5,622 nucleotides of DNA from NCBI GenBank assembly GCA_002401545.1, contig NVTJ01000131.1:1-5622 (forward strand), written 5' to 3'. The notes beneath the pieces were generated by a model, which saw only the letters and a program-made list of their open reading frames with translations, was not told the DNA's origin and searched no databases. Position numbers and translations under genes: made by a program. Positions 1-5,501 of the stretch are shown here, piece by piece (the stretch's first letter is position 1; each line of letters begins with the position of its first letter). This DNA comes from Alphaproteobacteria bacterium. GTDB taxonomy: Bacteria; Pseudomonadota; Alphaproteobacteria; Sphingomonadales; Emcibacteraceae.

Positions 1-1
1 T

Positions 2-751
2 CCCTGTCTTGATGTGAAGGATGGCCGGGTGGTCAAGGGGGTTAATTTTGTCGGCCTGAAAGATGCCGGTGACCCCGTGGAGCAGGCAGTCCTCTATGAT
101 CGGGCCGGGGCGGATGAGTTGTGCTTTCTGGATATTACCGCCTCCAGCGATAACCGGGGCATCATCCTTGATGTGGTTCGGGCCACGGCGGATAAATGTT
201 TCATGCCGCTGACCGTTGGCGGCGGGGTGCGCACAGAAGAAGACGTGCGGGCGTTGTTGCTGGCCGGGGCCGATAAAGTGTCGGTAATGACAGCGGCAGT
301 GAACCGACCCGAACTGGTACGGGAGCTGGCGGAGAAATTTGGCTCCCAATGTATTGTGGTTGCCATAGATGCCAAGTCGGTTCGGCCCAAAAATAATAAG
401 CACAAATATGAAGTCTTCACTCACGGGGGCCGGACGGCCACGGGCATTGATGCGGTGGAATATGCGAAACAGGTCGCAGCATACGGCGCGGGCGAGATTT
501 TGCTGACCTCCATGGACCGGGACGGCATCAAGGCGGGATTTAACCTTGAACTCACGCGAGCCATCGCCGATAGTGTCTCTATTCCGGTGATCGCCTCCGG
601 CGGGGTTGGCACGCTGGAGCATCTGGTGGAGGGGGTGCGGGACGGCCATGCCAGCGCGGTTCTGGCGGCCTCGATCTTTCACTTCGGGGAATATACGATT
701 GCTGAGGCCAAAGAATATATGGCCAAAGCCAAAATACCGGTAAGGTTATAG
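2..751 (+). CDS. hisF: Imidazole glycerol phosphate synthase, cyclase subunit HisF (5' end cut by window edge)
   Basis: HisF is the (beta/alpha)8-barrel cyclase of histidine biosynthesis. With the glutaminase HisH it turns PRFAR plus ammonia into imidazole glycerol phosphate and AICAR in the cytoplasm. The frame is already open at base 2 and reads PCLDVKDGRVVKG, which matches family residue 8 onward, so about seven codons lie off the left edge; the GTG at 14 is internal, not the start. In family numbering, visible key residues are Cys9, Asp11 (codon 11-13), Lys19, the VGGG phosphate loop near 80-83 and catalytic Asp130 in VAIDAK. Further on come TSMDRDG and ASGG, and the end IPVRL is typical. 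A loop after AIDAK is about five residues longer than in the Thermotoga enzyme. One oddity: the usual SINTAAV reads SVMTAAV, so active-site Asn103 is Met. The TAG stop is 3 nt before the hisE ATG, implying one operon. Identity is certain. Confidence 0.97.
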   Translation, partial: PCLDVKDGRVVKGVNFVGLKDAGDPVEQAVLYDRAGADELCFLDITASSDNRGIILDVVRATADKCFMPLTVGGGVRTEEDVRALLLAGADKVSVMTAAVNRPELVRELAEKFGSQCIVVAIDAKSVRPKNNKHKYEVFTHGGRTATGIDAVEYAKQVAAYGAGEILLTSMDRDGIKAGFNLELTRAIADSVSIPVIASGGVGTLEHLVEGVRDGHASAVLAASIFHFGEYTIAEAKEYMAKAKIPVRL

Positions 752-754
752 ACG

Positions 755-1075
755 ATGGACAAGGCAGAAATACTAGACAGGCTCGAACAGGTCATCGCCG
801 CCCGCAAGGGTGGTGATGTCGACAAAAGCTATGTGGCAAAACTTTTCAAAAAAGGCCGCAAGAAAATCGCCCAGAAGGTCGGCGAAGAAGGCGTCGAGAC
901 CGCCCTCGCCGCCGTCATGGGTGACAGGGACGAAGTGATTTCAGAATCCGCTGATCTGTTGTTTCACATGATGGTGTTATGGGCAGACATGGGCATTACC
1001 CCCGATGATATATTCGAGGAACTGGCAAGACGCGAGGGCATTTCCGGGATTGATGAAAAGAATTCGAGGGGGTGA
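755..1075 (+). CDS. hisE: Phosphoribosyl-ATP pyrophosphatase HisE
   Basis: HisE hydrolyses phosphoribosyl-ATP to phosphoribosyl-AMP and pyrophosphate, the second step of histidine synthesis. At 106 residues it is a normal stand-alone, all-alpha, MazG-like HisE without a HisI domain. The family signature is complete: SYVAKL at 25-30, KVGEEGVETALAA at 41-53 with acidic metal ligands Glu44, Glu45 and Glu48, then ESADLLFHMMVL at 64-75 with Glu64 and Asp67, and the closing ELARREG at 89-95. The ATG is 3 nt after the hisF stop, with an AAGG at 742-745 as a modest ribosome binding site 9 nt upstream. Gene order hisF-hisE is the usual alphaproteobacterial arrangement. It is the last recognisable gene of the operon here; the next gene is convergent. 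No intrinsic terminator with a T-run is visible downstream. Confidence 0.96.
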   Translation: MDKAEILDRLEQVIAARKGGDVDKSYVAKLFKKGRKKIAQKVGEEGVETALAAVMGDRDEVISESADLLFHMMVLWADMGITPDDIFEELARREGISGIDEKNSRG

Positions 1076-1101
1076 AAAAGGGAATTAAGTTAAGCTGACC
1101 C

Positions 1102-1135
1102 CATTGATTCTCAATGAAACCCGATCAGGGTATTG
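1102..1135. repeat. Pair of overlapping inverted repeats downstream of hisE
   Basis: Two small hairpins share bases 1112-1115 and so cannot form together. The first is CATTGA-TTC-TCAATG at 1102-1116, a perfect 6-bp stem. The second spans 1112-1135: CAAT, a GAA bulge, ACCC, loop GATCA, GGGT, ATTG. Neither is followed by a T-run on either strand, so they are not classical intrinsic terminators. They sit between convergent genes, where bidirectional or Rho-linked termination would be useful. The 1076-1240 gap otherwise holds only the doubtful reading frame at 1114-1254. Confidence 0.45.
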
Positions 1136-1254
1136 TGAAAAACCATGTGGTGTATGCTCGGGAATCTGATCTGTCTGTTCGTTTTGAGTTGCCATATTAT
1201 TTACCAATAAATTTGATTGACCAGATAGGTTTTAATCTAATCATTTCCCAGTAG
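1114..1254 (+). CDS. Doubtful 46-codon reading frame in the hisE-halogenase gap
   Basis: An ATG at 1114 opens a 46-codon frame ending in TAG at 1252-1254. It reads MKPDQGIVKNHVVYARESDL at its start and ends FNLIISQ. It overlaps the 3' end of the convergent halogenase gene by 14 bp. The residue mix looks protein-like, with no low-complexity bias. Against it are the lack of a Shine-Dalgarno sequence before the ATG, the short length, an in-frame TGA at 1105-1107 just upstream, and overlap of its start with the inverted repeats. I recognise no family. It could be chance, a small orphan protein, or the remnant of a gene lost when the neighbouring cassette arrived. Confidence 0.2.
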   Translation: MKPDQGIVKNHVVYARESDLSVRFELPYYLPINLIDQIGFNLIISQ

Positions 1255-2770
1255 GGTATTGCTTCATCCCGAGGTTTTGTTGCAGCCATGTATCATGAGG
1301 AATTAAATGTGTGGCCCCAAGCTCGATATTCTTTAAAACAACCTCGGGTACTACTGTCGCAGGCCGGATATTATGATCACCTGTTTCTGACATCATGAAA
1401 TTCATGCCATTCAAAATATATTCATAATTTATATGGTTGAATAGAATAAAATGGTTATCAAAGTCCGCTTCTGATGGCCTTTTTAGCTGCCATAGGTCAA
1501 GTCGTTCTTGAACAGTTTCCATAATATGTTCCTGACATTGGACCTCTTTCCAGAAAGCAGAATCTGATCGTTGGCTTAAACAATAATGTAAATTAATAAA
1601 GGACAGGGCATCATTAAACCGGTTTGACATGATTTTATTATAACGCGCCGCCAGTGGCTTAAAGTCATTATTATAGGGGAAATGCTCTGCCAATGTTATC
1701 GCGGCAAATTCAATCATATTTATACCCGTTGATTCCAGTGGCTCAACAAATGCCGCAGACAAGCCGATTGCGACACAGTTAGAAACCCAGAACTGCTCAC
1801 GCCGGCCTACTGAAAACTTAAGTGTTCGGCAAGATATATCCGCGCTATGCTTACCTTCATATTCACGAAGCGCCTGTTCGGCACTGGTATCATCAAGAAA
1901 TGCGCTTGCATAGACATAACCCACACCACGTCGGTCCTGGAGGCCAATATCCCATACCCAACCGGCAGACAATGCGGTCGACAGGGTATAGGGGCGAATT
2001 TGCCCCGGATAGTGATGTTCATAGGGAATTTGCATAGTGACAGCCCGATCACAGAGTAACCACTGAGAATAATCCTTGAAACCAACCCCCAGTTTCTTCC
2101 CAATAAGAAGGGATGAAAAGCCCGTGCAGTCAATGAAAAGATCAGCCTTTATTGCCTTTCCGGAACTGGTAATAACAGCGGAAATTCGGTCATCCTCTGC
2201 CATCGTTACTTCAACAACATCCTCTTCAATATGCCTGACGCCGTTCGATTTGGCATAGGTACAGAGATAATCAGCAAATCTTTCAGCATCCAGATGGTAA
2301 GCATAGGTCAAAGGAGATTCGTAACGGCCGCTTTCCGCTAATTTTGGTGAATAATTCATATCACATAAACGCGGCTGCACGGAGACAGTTTCTGCGAAGG
2401 GGATGCTTCTATCACTTTTGAGCCAGTCTCTGGTGGCCCGGTAGCCGGTCGCCCCCGTTTCCCGACGATCAAACGGATGATAGTAAGTGTGATCATCCTG
2501 TTTGAGCCAATTGACAAATTTAATGCCCTGCTTAAAGGTTGCACCGGTTCCCCCCATAAAATCATTTTCGTCAATTTTCAGGGTCTGCAACAAATGACTG
2601 ATCGTGGGAACGGTTGCCTCCCCGACCGATATGCGTGGTCTTGTCGGCGATTCAATTACCGTAAATTCAACAGTTTTTTGAGTATCATTATTGAGGACGG
2701 CATTCATATAGGCTGCCGTAATCCAGCCCGCAGAACCTCCGCCTACTATAGTCACATGCTTTAGTGTCAT
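1241..2770 (-). CDS. Flavin-dependent halogenase, tryptophan halogenase (PrnA/RebH-like) family
   Basis: Members use FADH2 from a separate flavin reductase, O2 and halide to make hypohalous acid, which a lysine delivers to an aromatic substrate. The 509-residue length is normal. The FAD-binding VGGGSAGW is at 9-16 (GxGxxG at 10-15). ATFKQGIKF at 77-85 carries Lys80, matching PrnA catalytic Lys79. FVEPLESTG at 341-349 carries Glu346 and the halide-site residues Ser347, Thr348 and Gly349. The diagnostic WxWxIP reads WVWDIG at 271-276, Gly replacing Pro. Near the C terminus, where tryptophan-specific enzymes clamp the indole, it reads FNHINYEYILNGM (444-456), so free tryptophan is not an obvious substrate. 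Start: ATG at 2770 with a GAGAGGA site 7 nt upstream. It is the second gene after the TonB-dependent receptor, behind an intrinsic terminator. No flavin reductase lies in the window. Family is certain; substrate, halide preference and regiochemistry are unknown. Confidence 0.93.
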   Translation of the reverse strand: MTLKHVTIVGGGSAGWITAAYMNAVLNNDTQKTVEFTVIESPTRPRISVGEATVPTISHLLQTLKIDENDFMGGTGATFKQGIKFVNWLKQDDHTYYHPFDRRETGATGYRATRDWLKSDRSIPFAETVSVQPRLCDMNYSPKLAESGRYESPLTYAYHLDAERFADYLCTYAKSNGVRHIEEDVVEVTMAEDDRISAVITSSGKAIKADLFIDCTGFSSLLIGKKLGVGFKDYSQWLLCDRAVTMQIPYEHHYPGQIRPYTLSTALSAGWVWDIGLQDRRGVGYVYASAFLDDTSAEQALREYEGKHSADISCRTLKFSVGRREQFWVSNCVAIGLSAAFVEPLESTGINMIEFAAITLAEHFPYNNDFKPLAARYNKIMSNRFNDALSFINLHYCLSQRSDSAFWKEVQCQEHIMETVQERLDLWQLKRPSEADFDNHFILFNHINYEYILNGMNFMMSETGDHNIRPATVVPEVVLKNIELGATHLIPHDTWLQQNLGMKQYPTGK

Positions 2771-2777
2771 AAGATAA

Positions 2778-2784
2778 TCCTCTC
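2778..2784 (-). promoter_or_regulatory. Ribosome binding site of the halogenase gene
   Basis: On the minus strand GAGAGGA ends 7 nt before the ATG at 2770-2768, which supports that start. It lies immediately downstream of a T8 tract (2785-2792), so translation initiation sits right behind the terminator region. Confidence 0.75.
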
Positions 2785-2806
2785 AAAAAAAAGCGCCTTG
2801 CCAAGG
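2785..2806 (-). terminator. Second, weak hairpin plus T8 tract before the halogenase
   Basis: Reading the minus strand, CCTT-GGC-AAGG (2806-2796) forms a short 4-bp stem, followed after CGC by eight T residues (2792-2785). The stem is too weak to terminate well on its own. With the strong hairpin just upstream it makes a tandem arrangement that could tune readthrough into the halogenase gene. Its GGC/GCC content could also mispair with the first hairpin. The role is an inference. Confidence 0.3.
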
Positions 2807-2807
2807 T

Positions 2808-2834
2808 AAAAAAAAGAGGCCGAAGCCCCTTTTT
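2808..2834 (-). terminator. Intrinsic terminator with UUCG tetraloop between receptor and halogenase genes
   Basis: The minus strand reads AAAAAGGGGC, loop TTCG, GCCTCTTTTT, then further T. That gives a 10-bp stem closed by the very stable C(UUCG)G tetraloop, with a T8 tract at 2815-2808 that also forms the end of the stem. One pair is G-U on the minus-strand RNA and would be A-C on the other strand, so the structure favours minus-strand transcripts. It begins 22 nt after the receptor stop codon. It should end most receptor transcripts and leave the halogenase dependent on readthrough or on an unseen promoter. Confidence 0.88.
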
Positions 2835-2856
2835 AAATATCTCATGGAAATATCAC

Positions 2857-5271
2857 CTAGAAAGCATATTCAAGTGATGCCAGGTAGATACGTCCAATAC
2901 CAATATTATATCTGCGGGGAGTACCCCCAGACAAATATTTCTCATCAAATATATTCTTCACATTTATACTGGCTTTGACTTCATTCCCGTCAACATCAAA
3001 TGCGTAGCCCGCCCAGAAATCAAAAACAATGGATGAAGGAAGCTCTTCGGCATTAGCAAAATCACCAAAGTGAGCCCCACTATACTTACCTGACACACCC
3101 GAATTAAAACCACTGCGGTCATAAGCCAGCGTACCTACAAGTGAGAATTTTGGTGATAGGGCAACTTCATTACCAGCGATAATATCGCCCTTGGTTTGAG
3201 TATAGGTGGAGTCATTGTAGGTAACAGAGGAAAATGCACTCCAATAATCCATAAAATTCAGCTCGATGGAGGCTTCAACACCTTTTGATTCAACACCACC
3301 CACATTGATGAAAATATCATCATCATCACTAAGCAGAAATCCTGACTCATTAAGCGGTGGAATTGAGGTAATACGATTGCTGAACTTAATGTAATATGCA
3401 GTCACGCTGGCCTTAATCCAGTCATTTTGAAAGCGCGCACCAAGTTCATAGTTATCGGTTGTTTCACCAACCAGATCCAGAAGGGCTTGCGTTGCAGAAA
3501 TGGTAATAGTCGTATCCAGCGGGTTACCCGTCAAACTTTCAATAGTATCAGACTTGATGGGCGCAAATCCCTGTGAGAATCCTGAAAAGATTTCAACTTC
3601 GTCATTGAGGGTATAAACACCACCTATGGTGAACAAGAGGTCTGAATCTGAATTTATCTTGAATTTATCTTGAATGCCAAGCCTGTCGGTACGAGTCAGG
3701 TCCACATAGAACTTTTTAACCCCACCCTTGATAACCAGGTTTTCCGTCTCGTATGTATCTTCAAGATACAACATGATGTTATTGGTGATGAAGTTCCGAT
3801 CATACTGAACCCAATAGGCATTTTCTTTAAACTTATTTGATATCCGTGGGTCAATAATTTCGTGCACGTCGCGGGCTTCGTCGCGGTCGGCGCGCTCTAC
3901 CCATATTCCGATCCGGGTGAGGTTATTATTAAACGTTTCCGTTTCACCATTCGCGGTAAAACCAAGACGCGTTTTGGCATAATGCGTATGACGATAACTC
4001 ATTACCGGAATGGCATCCGGGCTGTAACAAGCAGGATTCCGTTGTGGTGAGCTGGTTCCATCATTAAAGGTAAATAGAGTTTCGGTACAGCCGTCAATGA
4101 ATGTGGCGGGCGTGCCATCAGCATTTCTATACCAGAATTCACCAGTTTTAACACCACCAAAAATCGTTCCGGGACCATTATCAGAAAGATTGCTCCCTGG
4201 TATTAAGGAGCCGCCCTCAACCACATTAATTCTGGCCGGTGTCCAGTCACCGCGGCCTGTCATAGAATGATAATAGGGTGTAACATTAATTTTAACATCA
4301 CCATCATCATAATCGACTTTGAACCAGGAAAATTTATTATCCCGTATGGTCCGCCCATTATCTCTGAATGCCTGATCTATAAAGGGAATACCTACCCATT
4401 TACCTACTTTGTTATCTGAGCGCGGATCTCTTTTAAATGAACCAAGGCCGACCCGCTGCACATCAAATTCATTGGCAGAATCCCATGAATAACGTCCGGT
4501 AAACGTAAAGTTATCAAGTTCGGTAACCACTTTTGCCTCGAAATGGTCACGTTTCATATGACCGGAGTCGGGGTCTCCAATCCAGGAACCCGCTGTGGTT
4601 TTAGAATAACTCATGTAAGCAGTGGTAGTGCCGCCGAACATTTCCCCAGTGTCAATTCGTCCAAAATAATAACGGGCATTATTATCGCCAACGCTTGCCT
4701 TTGCACGTATACCCTGTTCATGCTCTGGTAAATCAGTAATAAAGTTAATGGTTCCCCCCAATGCTTCATGGGAAGGTGAGCCAATATCTGCTGTACCCTG
4801 AGAAACATTTGCTAATTTCAAGTTTGCCATATCAATAAAACGATTGGCCTTTGAACCGCCACCGTAGTTTGAGTTACCATTCGGCAGGCCATCAATAGTC
4901 ATGCCAATCTGTTGCTGATCTTGCCCTGTTGAAAAACCACGCATACTGATTGAGGTAGACCCATCATCGGAACCAAATATGGCACCCTGAGAGACAGTAA
5001 CGCCAGGAATGTTATTGACAACATCCATAACGTTGCCCCCTGGAATTTGCTGATCCAACATCAGCTTGGTTGTTTCTGTTCTACCGTAAGTGACTTTGTG
5101 GGCCTTCACCACAACTTCTTCGAGTTCTGCATCATCTGCGAGTGCCGCATCATCCGCATAGGAAGCTGCGGGCAATAACATAGCTCCCGACGCAGCCATT
5201 GTACAAGCAAGGCTACTGTATAGTAGATTTCTTGCGTGTTTTTTATAAAATCCCTGTTTCTGATCTTTCAT
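2857..5271 (-). CDS. TonB-dependent outer-membrane receptor
   Basis: This 804-residue protein imports a ligand across the outer membrane using TonB-ExbBD energy. A basic, then hydrophobic signal peptide ends near residue 39 (AASYA, then DD). The mature N terminus is short: a TonB-box-like EEVVVKA at 51-57 leads straight into the plug, so there is no FecA-type signalling domain. The plug (about 60-180) shows NVMDVVNNIPGV (80-91), SMRGF (109-113), IDGLPNG (126-132) and LGGTINFIT (171-179). The remainder is a 22-strand-type barrel with the late motif NVKNIFDEKYLSGG (770-783) and terminal Phe804, as required for BAM insertion. The mature protein has only two cysteines, 395 and 415, in a probable outer loop. 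ATG at 5271 is fixed by an AGGAGG site. No SusD, FecI or FecR gene is nearby. The halogenase follows at 86 nt. The ligand (siderophore, glycan, aromatic or other) cannot be deduced. Family assignment is firm. Confidence 0.95.
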   Translation of the reverse strand: MKDQKQGFYKKHARNLLYSSLACTMAASGAMLLPAASYADDAALADDAELEEVVVKAHKVTYGRTETTKLMLDQQIPGGNVMDVVNNIPGVTVSQGAIFGSDDGSTSISMRGFSTGQDQQQIGMTIDGLPNGNSNYGGGSKANRFIDMANLKLANVSQGTADIGSPSHEALGGTINFITDLPEHEQGIRAKASVGDNNARYYFGRIDTGEMFGGTTTAYMSYSKTTAGSWIGDPDSGHMKRDHFEAKVVTELDNFTFTGRYSWDSANEFDVQRVGLGSFKRDPRSDNKVGKWVGIPFIDQAFRDNGRTIRDNKFSWFKVDYDDGDVKINVTPYYHSMTGRGDWTPARINVVEGGSLIPGSNLSDNGPGTIFGGVKTGEFWYRNADGTPATFIDGCTETLFTFNDGTSSPQRNPACYSPDAIPVMSYRHTHYAKTRLGFTANGETETFNNNLTRIGIWVERADRDEARDVHEIIDPRISNKFKENAYWVQYDRNFITNNIMLYLEDTYETENLVIKGGVKKFYVDLTRTDRLGIQDKFKINSDSDLLFTIGGVYTLNDEVEIFSGFSQGFAPIKSDTIESLTGNPLDTTITISATQALLDLVGETTDNYELGARFQNDWIKASVTAYYIKFSNRITSIPPLNESGFLLSDDDDIFINVGGVESKGVEASIELNFMDYWSAFSSVTYNDSTYTQTKGDIIAGNEVALSPKFSLVGTLAYDRSGFNSGVSGKYSGAHFGDFANAEELPSSIVFDFWAGYAFDVDGNEVKASINVKNIFDEKYLSGGTPRRYNIGIGRIYLASLEYAF

Positions 5272-5279
5272 ATGTATAT

Positions 5280-5285
5280 CCTCCT
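5280..5285 (-). promoter_or_regulatory. Strong Shine-Dalgarno of the receptor gene
   Basis: The minus strand carries a consensus AGGAGG, 8 nt before the ATG at 5271-5269. It fixes the start and predicts efficient translation. I see no CCTCC-like element in the leader that could mask it. Confidence 0.88.
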
Positions 5286-5291
5286 GTTTAA

Positions 5292-5377
5292 ATTACATCG
5301 TTTTTACTAATGTTGTTACATTACGCATGATTTATTACGCATTCATTACATGTCCATTACTGATCTATTACACATTT
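5292..5377 (-). repeat. Phased ATTAC (minus strand GTAAT) direct-repeat array upstream of the receptor
   Basis: Four ATTAC motifs on the plus strand start at 5334, 5345, 5356 and 5367, an exact 11-bp period. The 11-mers share ATTAC, then three variable positions (the third is a purine), T and two pyrimidines. Two more ATTAC lie at 5292 and 5320. Counting TTAC, there are eight, all in one orientation, at 5293, 5304, 5316, 5321, 5335, 5346, 5357 and 5368. ATTACGCAT occurs twice (5320-5328 and 5334-5342). One copy per helical turn is typical of direct-repeat sites for winged-helix response regulators of the OmpR/PhoB family, and GTTACA-like boxes recall OmpR sites. However, both visible promoters lie upstream, so the array would be in the leader, where it could act as a roadblock operator or an RNA element. 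The repeat is directly visible; the function is inferred. Confidence 0.7.
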
Positions 5378-5406
5378 ATTTTGCCCATTTGGTCATTTAA
5401 GATAAC

Positions 5407-5435
5407 ATTATAACACAAAAAGAGTCAAGCGTAAA
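5407..5435 (-). promoter_or_regulatory. Proximal sigma70-like promoter for the receptor gene
   Basis: On the minus strand, TTTACG (5435-5430, 4/6 to TTGACA) is followed after exactly 17 nt by a perfect TATAAT (5412-5407). The expected start is near 5400, giving a leader of roughly 130 nt that contains the whole ATTAC/GTAAT array. The nearby TTGACT is only 10 nt from TATAAT and so is not its partner; it could pair at 18 nt with a poor TATCTT. Confidence 0.5.
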
Positions 5436-5438
5436 TAA

Positions 5439-5452
5439 TAACCGAAAGGTTA
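5439..5452. repeat. Inverted repeat with GAAA loop near the proximal promoter
   Basis: TAACC-GAAA-GGTTA is a perfect 5-bp-arm palindrome located 3 bp upstream of the proximal -35 and downstream of the distal promoter. As DNA it could be a small operator. As RNA from the distal promoter, read on the minus strand, the loop would be TTTC. No regulator family is recognised from it. Confidence 0.35.
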
Positions 5453-5473
5453 ATTTCATTTATTATTCTGCTA

Positions 5474-5501
5474 ATTATATTGGTTATGCTAGGCATGACA
5501 A
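5474..5501 (-). promoter_or_regulatory. Distal sigma70-like promoter for the receptor gene
   Basis: The minus strand has TTGTCA (5501-5496, 5/6 to consensus), a 16-nt spacer and a perfect TATAAT (5479-5474). By consensus it is better than the proximal candidate. Transcripts would start near 5467 and carry a leader of about 195 nt. The surrounding DNA is so AT-rich that chance matches to TATAAT are easy, which limits confidence. Confidence 0.5.

Noticed and set aside
14..16. GTG as the start codon of hisF
   Set aside because: The frame continues upstream to base 2 with the conserved PCLD, including catalytic Asp11, so the true start is off the window.
94..612. Two minus-strand open frames inside hisF (94-420 and 421-612)
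   Set aside because: They are shadows of the strongly coding, GC-rich hisF frame; the translations look like no protein family and have no ribosome binding site.
1807..2764. Several open frames on both strands inside the halogenase gene
   Set aside because: All lie fully inside a gene with intact family motifs and show no start signals or domain features.
3862..4808. Short open frames of 62-65 codons inside the receptor gene
   Set aside because: They overlap an intact receptor with continuous plug and barrel features and have no independent support.
5269..5285. The receptor ribosome binding site and CATATG start resemble those of common expression vectors
   Set aside because: The flanking DNA continues as natural AT-rich leader with no vector features, and the similarity is limited to a consensus Shine-Dalgarno and a few AT bases, so vector contamination is unlikely.
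5320..5377. The ATTAC array as a CRISPR or plasmid iteron array
   Set aside because: The units are 11 bp with a 5-bp core, far too short for CRISPR repeats and spacers, and there is no rep gene or DnaA-box cluster nearby.
5407..5429. TTGACT followed by TATAAT as one promoter
   Set aside because: The spacer is only 10 nt, far below the 16-18 nt needed by sigma70; TTTACG at 17 nt is the better partner.
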